Shown here one piece after another: positions 40,560 through 50,529 of a stretch of 64,000 nucleotides of DNA. Position numbers and translations under genes: made by a program. The notes under the pieces were generated by a model. The model saw only the letters and a program-made list of their open reading frames with translations, was not told the DNA's origin and searched no databases. Source of the DNA: Sphingopyxis sp. JAI128 (GTDB lineage: Bacteria > Pseudomonadota > Alphaproteobacteria > Sphingomonadales > Sphingomonadaceae); contig NZ_JACHDA010000003.1 of NCBI RefSeq assembly GCF_014207235.1, forward strand, positions 558,001 through 622,000. Direction: 5' to 3'. Positions within the stretch are counted from its first letter, which is position 1, and the number at the start of each line of letters is the position of its first letter.

Positions 40560-41730
40560 GGCCGAGGATCAGCGCGTGGACATCGTGCGTGCCTTCATAG
40601 GTGTTCACCGTCTCAAGGTTCACCGCGTGGCGGATGACATGATAATCGGCTGAAATGCCGTTGCCGCCGTGCATGTCGCGCGCAACGCGGGCGATATCGA
40701 GCGCCTTGCCGCAATTGTTGCGCTTCAGGAGGCTGATCGCATCGGGAACAAGCCGCCCCTCGTCGATCAGCCGGCCGACGCGCAGCGCCGCCTGGAGCCC
40801 GAGCGCGATTTCAGTGAGCATGTTGGCGAGCTTCAATTGCACGATCTGGTTTGCCGCGAGCGGGCGTCCGAACTGCTTGCGCTCTCCGGTGTAATTGCGC
40901 GCCGCTTCGTAGCAGAATTCGGCCGCGCCCATCGCGCCCCAGCCGATGCCGTAGCGCGCGCGGTTGAGGCAGCCGAACGGCCCCTTGAGCCCCGAGACAT
41001 GCGGCAGCAGCGCATCTTCGCCAACCTCGACCCCGTCCATGACGATTTCGCCGGTGACCGAGGCGCGCAGACTCACCTTGCCCTCGATCTTCGGCGCCGA
41101 CAGGCCCTTCATGCCCTTTTCGAGCAGGAACCCGCGGATCGCGCCGTCATGCGCTTCGGACTTCGCCCATACGACGAACACATCGGCGATCGGCGAATTG
41201 GTGATCCACATTTTCGCGCCCTTCAGGCGATATCCGCCCTCGATCCTTTCGGCGCGCGTGCGCATGCCGCCGGGGTCGCTCCCGGCATCGGGTTCGGTGA
41301 GGCCGAAGCAGCCGACGAGGTCGCCCGAGGTCAGTCCGGGGAGATATTTGCGCTTCTGCTCCTCGCTGCCATAGGCGTTGATCGGGTGGATCACCAGGCT
41401 GCTCTGCACCGAACAGGCCGAACGATATCCCGAATCGATGCGTTCGACTTCACGCGCGATCAGGCCGTAGCTGACGTAGTTCAGTCCAGCGCCGCCATAT
41501 TCGGGGTCGATCGTCGCGCCAAGCAGGCCGAGCTGGCCCATTTCGGACATGATCTCGCGGTCGAACCGTTCGTCGAGAAACGCCGACGTCACGCGCGGCA
41601 GCAAAGCGTCGGTCGCGTAGGATCGCGCCGTGTCGCGCACCATCCGCTCCTCGTCGCTCAGTTCGGCGTCGAGCTGGAGGGGATCGAGCGGATCGAGCGC
41701 TTCGATGCGTTGCGGGTCGGCGAGGGCCAT
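40528..41730 (-). CDS. gcdH: Glutaryl-CoA dehydrogenase
   Basis: A 400-residue acyl-CoA dehydrogenase converting glutaryl-CoA to crotonyl-CoA. GcdH features are [119 protein letters not shown] and [20 protein letters not shown], with the catalytic Glu region [18 protein letters not shown]. The SxYRSxxSVQSSL and RYGIxWG segments separate it from ordinary acyl-CoA dehydrogenases. It is cotranscribed with the downstream CoA-transferase, forming a short route from glutarate (lysine or dicarboxylate breakdown) into beta-oxidation. Confidence 0.92.
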   Translation of the reverse strand: MALADPQRIEALDPLDPLQLDAELSDEERMVRDTARSYATDALLPRVTSAFLDERFDREIMSEMGQLGLLGATIDPEYGGAGLNYVSYGLIAREVERIDSGYRSACSVQSSLVIHPINAYGSEEQKRKYLPGLTSGDLVGCFGLTEPDAGSDPGGMRTRAERIEGGYRLKGAKMWITNSPIADVFVVWAKSEAHDGAIRGFLLEKGMKGLSAPKIEGKVSLRASVTGEIVMDGVEVGEDALLPHVSGLKGPFGCLNRARYGIGWGAMGAAEFCYEAARNYTGERKQFGRPLAANQIVQLKLANMLTEIALGLQAALRVGRLIDEGRLVPDAISLLKRNNCGKALDIARVARDMHGGNGISADYHVIRHAVNLETVNTYEGTHDVHALILGRAITGISAFA

Positions 41731-41776
41731 GGAACGGGCTTCCTTAAAAGGGCGGGCAGCCCTTACGGAATGCGCG

Positions 41777-42691
41777 CTACGAGGTCGGTTCGGCCGTTTT
41801 GCGGGCCATTGCGGCAGCGGGACTGTCGCGCGGTTCCAATATCGCCGCGGTCTCGATCAGGTCAAGCGCGCGCCGCGCTTCATGATAGCGCCGCGCATCG
41901 ATCAGCCAGTCGGTCGCCGCCGCCGCCCCGGGCATGGCTTCGACCTCGGCAATCGCCTTGTCGGCCTGGCCCCCGGCAAGATAGCGCCGCGCGCGTTCGA
42001 GCCGTTCGGACGCGCGCGGCGACTGGGTCCCCGCGGCGCGCACGACGAACAATTCACCGAGTTCGCGGCGAAGCCCGGTCCACAGGCTGCCGTTACTGTC
42101 GCCGCCGCGCCCGACCAGCTGCGGTGCCAGCGTATCGAGTTCGGCACGCAATTGTTCGAGCGTCACCGGCTCGCGCGACGTGTCGATGATCGTTTTCACC
42201 GCATTGGGCTGGTCGTCGCCGAAACGCAGACGGAGTTGCGCATCGAGATAGCCCAGCGACAAACCGCGATCGAGCGCGCGGCGCACAGCAAAGGCGACGA
42301 GCAGCCCCTCGGCGCGCGACGCATTGCCAGAGGCCGATTCGGCTTCGAGGGTGATGCGCGACAGCCGCTGTTCGAGTTCGGCGACGCGCGCGGCGAGCGC
42401 GTTGGCGCCGTCGATCGGCGCCACGACCAGCGGCTGGCCGGCGGCGGGGGCTTTTACCGCGCCGCTGGCGACCACGACCGGGGCCGTTGCGCCGCCGGGC
42501 GATTCGATCATTTTCGTGACCGGGACGCTGTCATTTCCCGTCAGCCAGCGATTAACCGCCCAGCCGCCCCCGACGACCCCGATCAGGAGCAGGAGGAAAG
42601 CGCCAAGGGCGAGTGCGCGAAACGATAGTCCCCGCGCAGGAACCGCCTCGTCCTTCGCGGGCAAGGAGGTGTCGATGCTGTCGATTGCCAT
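41777..42691 (-). CDS. Mitofilin-like inner-membrane protein downstream of hemD
   Basis: A 304-residue protein with one N-terminal membrane helix ([20 protein letters not shown], about 26-45), a coiled-coil stretch ([20 protein letters not shown]) and a C-terminal helical domain ([20 protein letters not shown] near the end). I start at the ATG at 42691; the frame is open upstream only as a shadow of hemD. This architecture is that of the alphaproteobacterial COG4223/mitofilin-like or HemX-like proteins that often follow hemC-hemD and are related to mitochondrial Mic60. A role in membrane organisation is possible; the heme link is positional. Confidence 0.78.
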   Translation of the reverse strand: MAIDSIDTSLPAKDEAVPARGLSFRALALGAFLLLLIGVVGGGWAVNRWLTGNDSVPVTKMIESPGGATAPVVVASGAVKAPAAGQPLVVAPIDGANALAARVAELEQRLSRITLEAESASGNASRAEGLLVAFAVRRALDRGLSLGYLDAQLRLRFGDDQPNAVKTIIDTSREPVTLEQLRAELDTLAPQLVGRGGDSNGSLWTGLRRELGELFVVRAAGTQSPRASERLERARRYLAGGQADKAIAEVEAMPGAAAATDWLIDARRYHEARRALDLIETAAILEPRDSPAAAMARKTAEPTS

Positions 42692-42710
42692 GTTTCTCTT
42701 TCGAACGACC

Positions 42711-43400
42711 CTATTTGGGGACCTTGTGCCACAAAGCATGCGCTTGTGCCAACATTGCACCGTCGTCGGGCTGTCCCGCGATGACGAGATCGCCCCAGCC
42801 GTCGCCTGCGGCGGCTGCCACCTTGGCACTGATCGCGACGAGCGCCAGGTGATCGCGGGCCGCGCCGGCGAGCTCGGAAACATAAGCGGCGGCGCGCACC
42901 GAATGCGCAAGCAGCACCGCCGGCCCGGCGATCAGTTGCGCCCATTCGGCGGGCGGCGCAATCCGGTCGACGGCATAGCAGGGCAGCGGTGTAATCGCGG
43001 CGGTGCGGGCGTCGAATTCGGAGCGGTCGCGCCCGCAAAGCCATAATATCCGGCGGATATTTCGTGACGCCATGTCATCAAGAAGCTGCTGCGCGTCAGC
43101 GGCACCGACTTTGTCCACCGTCAGCCCCGCGGCGTCCGCGGCGTTCGCGGTCGCCGCGCCCACGGCATGGACAGGGAGCGACGCCAGCGACGCGAGCGCC
43201 GGGCCGGCAAGGCGCGGCGCCGATGCGCTGGTCAGCAGCAATGCATCGAACTCGCTCGCCGCAGGAATCGTCCAATCGAGCGGCCGCGCGGCGAAAAGCG
43301 GGAGTGAGCGCGCGTCGAATCCCATCGCGCGGGCGCGCGCGACGGTCGCGCCATTGCCCGGTTCGGGCCGCGTAACGATCAGCGGCGCGCCGGTTCTCAT
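42711..43400 (-). CDS. hemD: Uroporphyrinogen-III synthase
   Basis: A 229-residue enzyme that closes and inverts ring D of hydroxymethylbilane. As usual the family is weakly conserved; recognisable parts are [20 protein letters not shown] at the N-terminus, [38 protein letters not shown] and [17 protein letters not shown], the HemD domain pattern. The ATG at 43400 overlaps the hemC stop by four bases, and this context makes the call secure. The mitofilin-like gene follows 19 bases downstream. Confidence 0.9.
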   Translation of the reverse strand: MRTGAPLIVTRPEPGNGATVARARAMGFDARSLPLFAARPLDWTIPAASEFDALLLTSASAPRLAGPALASLASLPVHAVGAATANAADAAGLTVDKVGAADAQQLLDDMASRNIRRILWLCGRDRSEFDARTAAITPLPCYAVDRIAPPAEWAQLIAGPAVLLAHSVRAAAYVSELAGAARDHLALVAISAKVAAAAGDGWGDLVIAGQPDDGAMLAQAHALWHKVPK

Positions 43401-44344
43401 GCCGCGAACAGGCGCCGGACACTGTCGGGCGCGGCAGCAAGCAAGCGCCGCGCCAGCGCCCCCGCCGCGTCGGGGCCGTCGACGATGATATGTCCCACAC
43501 CATGGTCGGCGCCATCGTCCGAGAAAATTTCGGCGGCGAGGCGCAGGCTCCCATCCGCCTGCCAACTTGCATGCGCCGCCACGGGCGACCGGCAGTCGCC
43601 GCCCAGCGCTGCAAGGAATGCGCGCTCCGCCGCGACCGCCCGGTGCGTCGGTTCATGGTCGATCGCCGCGAGCAAGGTGCGGGCCGGACCGTCGTCGGCG
43701 CGGCATTCGATCCCGATCGCCCCTTGCGACGCGGCGGGAAGCAGCATGTGGGCCGGCTGCACCGATCCGACGTCATGCATCCCGAGCCGGTCGAGCCCCG
43801 CCGCCGCGAGCAAGGTGGCATCGGCGTCGGCATCCGCAATCTTGGCGAGCCGCGTCGCGACATTGCCGCGCAGCAGCACAGTCTCGAGATCGGGACGGAT
43901 CCGCTTCACCTGCGCGGCGCGGCGGGGGCTGCTGGTCCCGAGCCGCGCGCCGTGCGGCAGGTCGGCGATCATTGTCGCGGCAATCCCTTCGCGCACGACC
44001 AGCCGGTCGCGCGGGTCGGCGCGCTCGAGCATCGCGCCGAGAAAAAAGCGCGGGTCGCGCAGCGTCTCGACGTCCTTCAGCGAATGGACGGCGATATCGA
44101 TCCGTCCCGAATCGAGCGCGGCGTCGAGCTCGCGCGTCCACAATGCCTTCCCACCGACTTCGGCGAGCGCGCGATCCTGAATCTTGTCACCCGTCGCGGT
44201 CATGGGCACGATTTCGAGCGCCGCCATGTCGATGCCATGGCTGGCAATCAGCGCCGCCGCCGCCATATGGGCCTGGGCCATCGCCAACGGCGAGGCCCTT
44301 GTGCCGATACGCAACGGGTTTTCGGGGGTAGGAATGCCATTCAT
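43397..44344 (-). CDS. hemC: Hydroxymethylbilane synthase (porphobilinogen deaminase)
   Basis: A 315-residue tetrapyrrole enzyme. Motifs are [100 protein letters not shown] and [18 protein letters not shown]. The dipyrromethane cofactor attaches at Cys251 ([13 protein letters not shown]). I start at the ATG at 44344 ([18 protein letters not shown]); the 64-base gap to tsaD holds the divergent promoters. It makes hydroxymethylbilane for HemD, encoded next in the operon. Confidence 0.95.
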   Translation of the reverse strand: MNGIPTPENPLRIGTRASPLAMAQAHMAAAALIASHGIDMAALEIVPMTATGDKIQDRALAEVGGKALWTRELDAALDSGRIDIAVHSLKDVETLRDPRFFLGAMLERADPRDRLVVREGIAATMIADLPHGARLGTSSPRRAAQVKRIRPDLETVLLRGNVATRLAKIADADADATLLAAAGLDRLGMHDVGSVQPAHMLLPAASQGAIGIECRADDGPARTLLAAIDHEPTHRAVAAERAFLAALGGDCRSPVAAHASWQADGSLRLAAEIFSDDGADHGVGHIIVDGPDAAGALARRLLAAAPDSVRRLFAA

Positions 44345-44407
44345 CCCGATGCTGCTAGCGCGGCTTGCTCTCGCGATAAAGGGGCGGGTAAAGGAGCGCG
44401 CAACAAT

Positions 44408-45442
44408 ATGACTCTCATCCTCGGCCTTGAATCGAGCTGCGACGAAACCGCGGCGGCGCTCGTCGACAGCGAACGGCGCATATTGGCGCACCGCGTCGCG
44501 GGGCAAGAGGCGGAGCACAAGCCCTATGGCGGTGTCGTGCCCGAGATCGCGGCACGCGCGCATGTCGATCGGCTCGCGCCGATCGTCGAGGGCGTCCTGA
44601 CCGACGCTGGCGTGACGCTCGCCGAGGTCGACGCGATCGCCGCCACCGCCGGGCCCGGGCTGATCGGCGGCGTCATGGTTGGGCTGGTGACGGGAAAGGC
44701 GCTCGCGCATGCCGCGAACAAGCCGCTGATCGCGGTCAACCATCTCGAAGGCCACGCGCTGAGCCCGCGCCTCGCCGATCCGACCCTCGCATTCCCCTAT
44801 CTGCTGCTGCTCGTCTCGGGCGGGCATTGCCAGTTGCTGCTCGTGCGCGGCGTCGGCGATTACCGCCGCCTCGCGACGACGATCGACGACGCCGCGGGCG
44901 AGGCGTTCGACAAGACCGCCAAGCTGCTCGGCCTCGGATATCCCGGCGGCCCCGCGGTCGAGCGTATCGCGAAGGACGGCAGGCCGGACGCCGTGCCGCT
45001 GCCGCGACCGCTTGTCGGCAGCATCGAGCCGCATTTCTCCTTCGCGGGCCTCAAGAGCGCGGTTGCGCGCGCCGCAGCGGGCGGCGAGCATAGCATCCCC
45101 GACCTCGCCGCGTCCTTTCAGCAAGCGGTCGTCGATTGCCTCGTCGATCGCAGCCGCATCGCGCTCGCCGCTTGCCCCGAAGCGACCGCTTTCGTTGTCG
45201 CCGGCGGTGTCGCCGCGAACGGAGCGATACGCACCGCGCTAACCGACCTCGCCGCGCGCTTCGACAAGGCCTTTGTCGCACCGCCGCTGTGGCTGTGCAC
45301 CGACAATGGTGCGATGATCGCGTGGGCGGGCGTCGAACGTTTCGCGGCGGGGCTCACCGACCCGCTCGATACCGCCGCCCGTCCGCGGTGGCCGCTCGAT
45401 CCCGATGCCGAGACGGTCCGCGGAGCAGGAGTGAAGGCATGA
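44408..45442 (+). CDS. tsaD: tRNA N6-adenosine threonylcarbamoyltransferase TsaD
   Basis: A 344-residue ASKHA-fold enzyme that installs t6A37 on ANN-decoding tRNAs. Motifs are [60 protein letters not shown], the metal-binding [59 protein letters not shown] and [17 protein letters not shown]. The ATG at 44408 fits the family start. Its stop overlaps the gpsA start (ATGA), a common alphaproteobacterial tsaD-gpsA pairing. Confidence 0.96.
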   Translation: MTLILGLESSCDETAAALVDSERRILAHRVAGQEAEHKPYGGVVPEIAARAHVDRLAPIVEGVLTDAGVTLAEVDAIAATAGPGLIGGVMVGLVTGKALAHAANKPLIAVNHLEGHALSPRLADPTLAFPYLLLLVSGGHCQLLLVRGVGDYRRLATTIDDAAGEAFDKTAKLLGLGYPGGPAVERIAKDGRPDAVPLPRPLVGSIEPHFSFAGLKSAVARAAAGGEHSIPDLAASFQQAVVDCLVDRSRIALAACPEATAFVVAGGVAANGAIRTALTDLAARFDKAFVAPPLWLCTDNGAMIAWAGVERFAAGLTDPLDTAARPRWPLDPDAETVRGAGVKA

Positions 45443-46431
45443 CGTCCTATTCGAAGTTCGGCGTCGTCGGTGGCGGCGCGTGGGGGACCGCGCTTGCACA
45501 GCTTCTCGCTGCCGACGGTGCGCCCGTGCGGCTGTGGGCACGCGAAGCGGATGTCGTTGCGGCGATCAATAGCGAGCATCGAAACCCCGTCTTCCTACCC
45601 GGCGCGACATTGTCACCGTCGCTGAGCGCCACCACGGACCTTCTCGAAATGACCGACCTGGACGCGCTGCTGATGGTCGTCCCCGTCCCCTTCCTGCGCG
45701 CCGTCCTTACCGAGCTCCCGCGGGGCAGCGCGCCGCTGATCTTCTGCAGCAAGGGGATGGAAGCGGGCAGTTTCGCCTTCCCGATCGACATTGCACGGGA
45801 TCTCGCGCCGCAGCGCCCGCATGCGGTGCTGTCGGGTCCGACCTTCGCACACGAGGTCGCCGCCGGCCTCCCCACCGCCATCACGCTTGCCGCAGCCGAC
45901 GCCGCCGTCGCTAGCAGTCTCGCGCAGGCGCTCGCGCGCCCGCATTTCCGTCCCTATGTCTCGACCGACGTCATCGGGGCCGAAATCGGCGGCGCGGTCA
46001 AGAATATCCTCGCGATCGCCTGCGGCATCGTCGACGGGGCCGGGCTCGGGCTTAACGCGCGCGCGGCGTTGATCAGCAGGGGTTTCGCCGAAATGACGCG
46101 GTTCGGTCTGTCGCGCGGCGCACAGGCTGAAACGCTTGCCGGACTCGCCGGACTTGGCGACCTCGTGCTGACCTGCACCTCGTCCAATTCGCGCAACTTC
46201 GCGCTCGGCCAGGGGCTCGGTCGCGGCGAAGAGGCCACCACGCTGATGGCCGACCGCCGCACCGTCGCCGAAGGCGCGTTCAGCGCCCCCGTGGTCGCCG
46301 CCGCCGCGCGCGCCGACGGCATCGACATGCCGATCACCGATACCGTCGCGCGCCTCGTTGCGGACGAAGTGCGCGTCGCCGACGCCATTCATGCCCTGCT
46401 CAGCCGGCCGCTGCGATCCGAAGGCCGATGA
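45439..46431 (+). CDS. gpsA: NAD(P)H-dependent glycerol-3-phosphate dehydrogenase
   Basis: A 330-residue enzyme making sn-glycerol-3-phosphate for phospholipids. Rossmann motif: [20 protein letters not shown]. Others: [60 protein letters not shown], the catalytic-lysine region [20 protein letters not shown] and [20 protein letters not shown]. It overlaps tsaD by four bases. The Wzx-like flippase gene follows after 76 bases. Confidence 0.95.
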   Translation: MTSYSKFGVVGGGAWGTALAQLLAADGAPVRLWAREADVVAAINSEHRNPVFLPGATLSPSLSATTDLLEMTDLDALLMVVPVPFLRAVLTELPRGSAPLIFCSKGMEAGSFAFPIDIARDLAPQRPHAVLSGPTFAHEVAAGLPTAITLAAADAAVASSLAQALARPHFRPYVSTDVIGAEIGGAVKNILAIACGIVDGAGLGLNARAALISRGFAEMTRFGLSRGAQAETLAGLAGLGDLVLTCTSSNSRNFALGQGLGRGEEATTLMADRRTVAEGAFSAPVVAAAARADGIDMPITDTVARLVADEVRVADAIHALLSRPLRSEGR

Positions 46432-46507
46432 TGGGCCGCACACAATTGCCTGCTCGCCCGCGCCACGCTAGACTGACCGGCAGGGCGAGGCAGAAGGGGC
46501 GCGAGGC

Positions 46508-48037
46508 TTGAGCCAGACGGACAGCGCAGCCGCGCCCGCTTCGCCGGACGGTCCCCCGCGGGACGCGGATACGGCGGCCCTCGCGAAGGGCGGGCGCACC
46601 AACTTCTTCGGTTTCATCCTTCGCCTCGTCGCGCGCCTGCCCTTCCTCTATGTGGCGGGCCGCTGGTACGGGCCAGAGGCGGTCGGGCGCTTCGCCTTTG
46701 CCGTGCTTGTCATCGAACTTGTTGCACAGCTCGCGACGCTGGGGCTCAAGCGCGGCCTCGCCGAACAATTGAGCGCGCCCGGCGCCGACCATCGGACCGT
46801 CGTCTGGGATGGCATGTTCGTCGCGCTCATCGCCTCCGCCGCCGGGTCGCTACTCCTTGCGCTCTTCCCGCAGATCATGTTTCCGTCGGGCGGCATCGAT
46901 GGCACCGACCGCTGGATGGCGCTGCTCGTCTTCGCGATCGCCGGGACCGACATCGCGCTTGCCGCCTGCGCCTATAAATTCGATATCGGCGCGACGGTGC
47001 GCGCGCGCGCGGTAGTCGAGCCTTGGGTTATCAGCGCCGCCGCCGCCGGATTCTGGTTTGTGTCGGTGCGCGACGGCCTCATGCTCTCCTACGCCGCGGC
47101 GATGCTCGGCGCCTTTCTGACCGCGCTGATCCCGATGCTCCGCCATTATGGCGGGCCGCAGGGGTGGCAACCACACCCTGCGCACCTGATCGCAGTTGCG
47201 CGGCGCAACGCGCCGCTCGCCGCCGCCGATGCGATCGAATGGGGCACGCGCCGGCTCGACCTGTTCATCCTGGGCCAGTTCACCTCGCCGACGATCTACG
47301 GCATCTATTATATGGCGCAGCAGGTCGCCTCGCTGCCGCAAAAGCTGAAGACCAGCTTCGAGCCGATCCTCGGCCCCGTCATCACGCGCAACCTCGCCGA
47401 AAAGCGGCTTGCCGCCGTGGCCGCACAAGTGAGCCAGGTCGGGTTCTGGATCATCGCGGCGCAGGCCGGCGTCGCGCTCGCGCTCGGCATCCCGGGCGAG
47501 GCGGTGATGGGGCTCGTCGGCCCCGAATTTGTGAGCGGCACCGCAGCGCTCGCCTTCCTGCTCGCCGCGGAGGTGGTCGCGGCGACCGCAGTCGTCAGCG
47601 AAGCGGCGCTCGTCTATGTCGCGCGCCACCGCAACCTGCTGATCAGCATTGCGACGCTCGCGCTGCAAGCCGCCCTCAGCGTCGCGCTGATCCTGGTCGC
47701 ACAATCGATGGGCCTGCCGCCGATCTATTACGCCGGCGCCGTCGCGCTGGCGCTGATGCTCGCGCTCGGTTTCGCCTCGGTGGTCAAGGCGCGGCTGCTC
47801 GCGCGCGTGCTCGGCGCGCCGGTGAACAGCCTGCGCTGGGCGCTCGTGTGGGCAACTGCGGGCGCCGCGGTGCTCGGCTGGGGCGCGACGCAGCTTCCCG
47901 AATGGGCCGAGCTGCTGATCGGCGTGCCCTTCATCCTGGGCGTTTACGCGTGGCTGATCTGGACGCGCGGTTTCGGCCCGGCCGATCGCGCGCTGTTCAA
48001 GAAGCACCCCGATCCGGCCGAAGCGGCCGCCGCCTGA
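46508..48037 (+). CDS. Polysaccharide-type flippase (Wzx/MATE-like membrane protein)
   Basis: A 509-residue protein with about 12-14 membrane helices. The best start is a TTG at 46508 (SQTDSAAAPASPDGPPRD follows) with a purine-rich agaagggg upstream; no ATG or GTG fits before the conserved domain. Family-like features are TNFFGFILRLVARLPFLYVA and GRWYGPEAVGRFAFAVLVIE near the N-terminus, RRLDLFILGQFTSPTIYGIY in the middle and LAFLLAAEVVAATAVVSEAA later. This is the polysaccharide biosynthesis/oligosaccharide flippase pattern, presumably moving a lipid-linked glycan across the inner membrane. No glycosyltransferase genes are adjacent, so the cargo is unknown. Confidence 0.78.
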   Translation: MSQTDSAAAPASPDGPPRDADTAALAKGGRTNFFGFILRLVARLPFLYVAGRWYGPEAVGRFAFAVLVIELVAQLATLGLKRGLAEQLSAPGADHRTVVWDGMFVALIASAAGSLLLALFPQIMFPSGGIDGTDRWMALLVFAIAGTDIALAACAYKFDIGATVRARAVVEPWVISAAAAGFWFVSVRDGLMLSYAAAMLGAFLTALIPMLRHYGGPQGWQPHPAHLIAVARRNAPLAAADAIEWGTRRLDLFILGQFTSPTIYGIYYMAQQVASLPQKLKTSFEPILGPVITRNLAEKRLAAVAAQVSQVGFWIIAAQAGVALALGIPGEAVMGLVGPEFVSGTAALAFLLAAEVVAATAVVSEAALVYVARHRNLLISIATLALQAALSVALILVAQSMGLPPIYYAGAVALALMLALGFASVVKARLLARVLGAPVNSLRWALVWATAGAAVLGWGATQLPEWAELLIGVPFILGVYAWLIWTRGFGPADRALFKKHPDPAEAAAA

Positions 48038-48040
48038 CCC

Positions 48041-48298
48041 TTATTCGACCGCCTTCTGGGCCGCGTCGCCCACATCCTCGGCGGCACCCCCGACCTTTTG
48101 CGCGGCCTCGGTGATCGCCCCGCTTTGGGCCTTGTCGTTGGCGAGGAACTGGAAGGCGAAAAAGGCGGCGATCAGGATCGCGGCGAGAAAAATCAGGCCC
48201 AAGCCTATCCCGCCGCCGCGGCGCGGTTCGCGGTCGATGACCGTGGTGGTGTGCGTTGTCCCGTCGGGATCGCGCGTCGTGTGGATTTCGTCGGCCAT
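48041..48298 (-). CDS. Small single-span membrane protein
   Basis: An 85-residue protein: a polar N-terminus (MADEIHTTRDPDGTTHTTTV), a basic stretch (DREPRRGGG), one membrane helix (IGLGLIFLAAILIAAFFAFQ, about 32-51) and an amphipathic C-terminus (ITEAAQKVGGAAEDVGDAAQ). No known domain is recognised. It is transcribed leftward, separated by 56 bases from the stop of the adenosine kinase gene and only three bases from the convergent flippase stop. Codon use and a purine-rich leader (agggagagtttctt) support it as a real gene. Function unknown. Confidence 0.7.
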   Translation of the reverse strand: MADEIHTTRDPDGTTHTTTVIDREPRRGGGIGLGLIFLAAILIAAFFAFQFLANDKAQSGAITEAAQKVGGAAEDVGDAAQKAVE

Positions 48299-48354
48299 AA
48301 GAAACTCTCCCTATGCTGATGGCGCATAGGACGCTTCGGGACCGGCGAAAGTTC

Positions 48355-49353
48355 CTATCCCAACCGCGCCGCAACCTTCGCCTTGAGATCGGTCTGCGCG
48401 CGCGGGCCGACCTGCGCGATGATTTCGCGCGCGCACACTGCGCCCATCGTCAGGCAGTCGTGCATCGACCGGCCCTCGGCATGACCCGCGAGAAAACCGG
48501 CGGCGAAGAGGTCGCCGGCGCCGGTTGTGTCGACGACCTGGTCGATCGGTTCGGCGCCGACCTCGGTGCGCACCCCGTCATGCAGCGCGATCGCGCCATG
48601 CGCGCCGCGCGTGACGACGAGCAGCGGCACCTGCGGCGCGATCTTGGCGACCGCCGCCTCGAAGTCCTCGGTTTCGGCAAGAGCGCAGATTTCGACTTCG
48701 TTCGCGAAGAGGATGTCGAACAGCCCTTCAGCGATCAGCTTGCGGAAATCCTCGCCATGACGGTCGATGATGAAGGCGTCCGACAGGGTGAAGGCGACCT
48801 TGCGCCCGGCGCCGCGCGACACGTCTATCGCGCGGCGCATCGCAGCGCGCGACAGCGGCGGATCCCACAGATAGCCTTCGAGATAGAGGATCTTCGCATC
48901 GGCGATCCACGCCTCGTCGATCATCGCCTGGTCGAGCAGGTGGCTCGCGCCCAAAAAGGTGTTCATCGTGCGCTGGCCGTCAGGGGTGACGAGGATCAGG
49001 CAGCGCGCGGTCGGCGCGCCTTGCTTGAGCGCGGGGGTTTCATAGGCGACGCCGAGCGCGCGCAAATCATGGGTGAAAACATGGCCGAGCTGGTCGTCGG
49101 CGACCTGGCCGATGAAGGCGCACCGTTCGCCGAGCGCCGCCATCCCGGCAAGCGTGTTCGCTGCGCTGCCGCCCGAAACCTCGACCGCCGGCCCCATCGC
49201 CGCATAAAGCCGTTCGGCCTCTTCGCCGTCGATCAGCCGCATCGATCCCTTGGTCAGGCCTTCGGCCTCGATCAGCGCATCGTCGGCGCGGGCAAGAACG
49301 TCGACGATCGCATTGCCGATGGCGACGACATCGAAACGGGCGGTGGCGGCCAT
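48355..49353 (-). CDS. PfkB-family sugar/adenosine kinase
   Basis: A 332-residue ribokinase-fold kinase. N-terminal FDVVAIGNAIVDVLARADDA, substrate-binding VSGGSAANTLAGMAALGERC, the PfkB signature around LVVTRGAHGAIALHDGVRTE and the anion-hole/catalytic-base segment DTTGAGDLFAAGFLAGHAEG. Alphaproteobacterial proteins of this type are usually annotated adenosine kinase, and the overall pattern (SMRLIDGEEAERLYAAMG) fits, but related sugar kinases cannot be excluded by eye. I start at the ATG at 49353; the longer open frame upstream is a shadow. Confidence 0.85.
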   Translation of the reverse strand: MAATARFDVVAIGNAIVDVLARADDALIEAEGLTKGSMRLIDGEEAERLYAAMGPAVEVSGGSAANTLAGMAALGERCAFIGQVADDQLGHVFTHDLRALGVAYETPALKQGAPTARCLILVTPDGQRTMNTFLGASHLLDQAMIDEAWIADAKILYLEGYLWDPPLSRAAMRRAIDVSRGAGRKVAFTLSDAFIIDRHGEDFRKLIAEGLFDILFANEVEICALAETEDFEAAVAKIAPQVPLLVVTRGAHGAIALHDGVRTEVGAEPIDQVVDTTGAGDLFAAGFLAGHAEGRSMHDCLTMGAVCAREIIAQVGPRAQTDLKAKVAARLG

Positions 49354-49461
49354 GAAAAATCCTGTGCTGTGTGGGAAAAGCTGCGCGCGCCTTAGTGGGG
49401 AGCGCCCCCCAAGGCAAGCGGAAGCCTTGACGAACGCCCCGCGCCCGCGCCATCCCGTCGC

Positions 49462-50145
49462 ATGGCTCGCGCGCTTCAGGCTTTTCTCCTTGCCGTCAGG
49501 GATCTGAACAGTCCGCGCGTGCTGCGCGTCCTCGCGCAAAGTCTCGCGCTTACGCTGCTCATCTTCATCGGCGCTGGCGCTGCGATTTTTTTCGGCGCGC
49601 GCTGGGCGCTCGCGCATTGGCAATGGCTGGGCGGCGACAGCCTCGACATGGCCGGGGTGTTGATCGTGCTGGCGATCGTCGCGGGAAGCTGGCTGCTGTT
49701 CCGCGCCGTGGCGATCGTCGTCGTCGGCCTGTTCGCCGACGGCATCGTCGCCGATGTCGAAAGGCGCCATTATCCTGCCGCTGCCGCCCGCGCCTGCGAC
49801 GTCGGCTGGCGGCAGAATGTTGCGCTCGCGCTCGCCTCGCTGGGACGGTTGATCGGCGGCAACCTGCTGGCACTGCCCGTCTATATCCTGTTGCTCGTCA
49901 CCGGGGTCGGGACGCCGATCTTCGCGCTGCTCGTCAACGCGCTGCTGCTCGGCCGCGACCTCGAGGCGATGGTTCTCGCGCGCCACTCCGAACGGCCGCG
50001 CTTCGGCCGCCCGGCGCGCTGGTCGATGGGCCTGCTGTCCGCCGCAAGCTTCGTGGTGCCCGTCGCCAATCTGTTGGCGCCCATCGTGAGCGCCGCTATG
50101 GCGGTGCACATGCTGCACCTGCGCAATGGGGACCCCGAAAAATGA
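49462..50145 (+). CDS. EI24-domain membrane protein
   Basis: A 227-residue protein with about five membrane helices: ALTLLIFIGAGAAIFFGARW, AGVLIVLAIVAGSWLLFRAV, the IGGNLLALPVYILLLVTGVG region and two near the C-terminus (LSAASFVVPVANLLAPIVSA). A ADGIVADVERRHYPAAAARA segment and DLEAMVLARHSERPRFGR are typical of the bacterial EI24/CysZ-like family. CysZ members are linked to sulfate uptake, but most alphaproteobacterial members are uncharacterised. Its stop overlaps the following lipoprotein gene (ATGA). Confidence 0.82.
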   Translation: MARALQAFLLAVRDLNSPRVLRVLAQSLALTLLIFIGAGAAIFFGARWALAHWQWLGGDSLDMAGVLIVLAIVAGSWLLFRAVAIVVVGLFADGIVADVERRHYPAAAARACDVGWRQNVALALASLGRLIGGNLLALPVYILLLVTGVGTPIFALLVNALLLGRDLEAMVLARHSERPRFGRPARWSMGLLSAASFVVPVANLLAPIVSAAMAVHMLHLRNGDPEK

Positions 50146-50522
50146 TCGAAAATCGTCGCTTGGCCGCCGTCGCCATGCTCGCCTTGACGCTCGGCGCCTG
50201 CGCGGGCCCCGCGATTCCCTATGCAACGCCGCCGAAGTCGCCATCGTCGAACGCACCGGTCGCGTCACCGCGGCCGGTCCAGAACAACAGCCTGATCGGT
50301 CGCAATGCCAACGCCGCGCTCGGCCTGTTCGGCAAGCCGCGGCTCGATGTCGCCGAAGGGTCGGGGCGCAAGCTGCAATTCGCCGGGACACCCTGCATTC
50401 TCGACGTCTATTATTACGCGCCGAAACAAGGCGCGGACCCGCTCGCGACGCATGTCGACGCGCGCACGCCCGACGGGCGCGACGCGAATGTGCCGAGTTG
50501 CATTGAGGCGCTGCGCAAATAG
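50142..50522 (+). CDS. Small lipoprotein of unknown function
   Basis: A 126-residue protein with a lipoprotein signal: MIENRRLAAVAMLALTLGAC, with the lipobox LGAC placing the lipidated Cys at residue 20. After a Pro/Ser/Ala-rich linker (PSSNAPVASPRPVQ) comes a small domain (SLIGRNANAALGLFGKPRLD, then GSGRKLQFAGTPCILDVYYY and NVPSCIEALRK) containing two cysteines that could form a disulfide. It is translationally coupled to the EI24 gene. No domain name is recognised; it is probably envelope-located. Confidence 0.75.
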   Translation: MIENRRLAAVAMLALTLGACAGPAIPYATPPKSPSSNAPVASPRPVQNNSLIGRNANAALGLFGKPRLDVAEGSGRKLQFAGTPCILDVYYYAPKQGADPLATHVDARTPDGRDANVPSCIEALRK

Positions 50523-50529
50523 GCCGACG

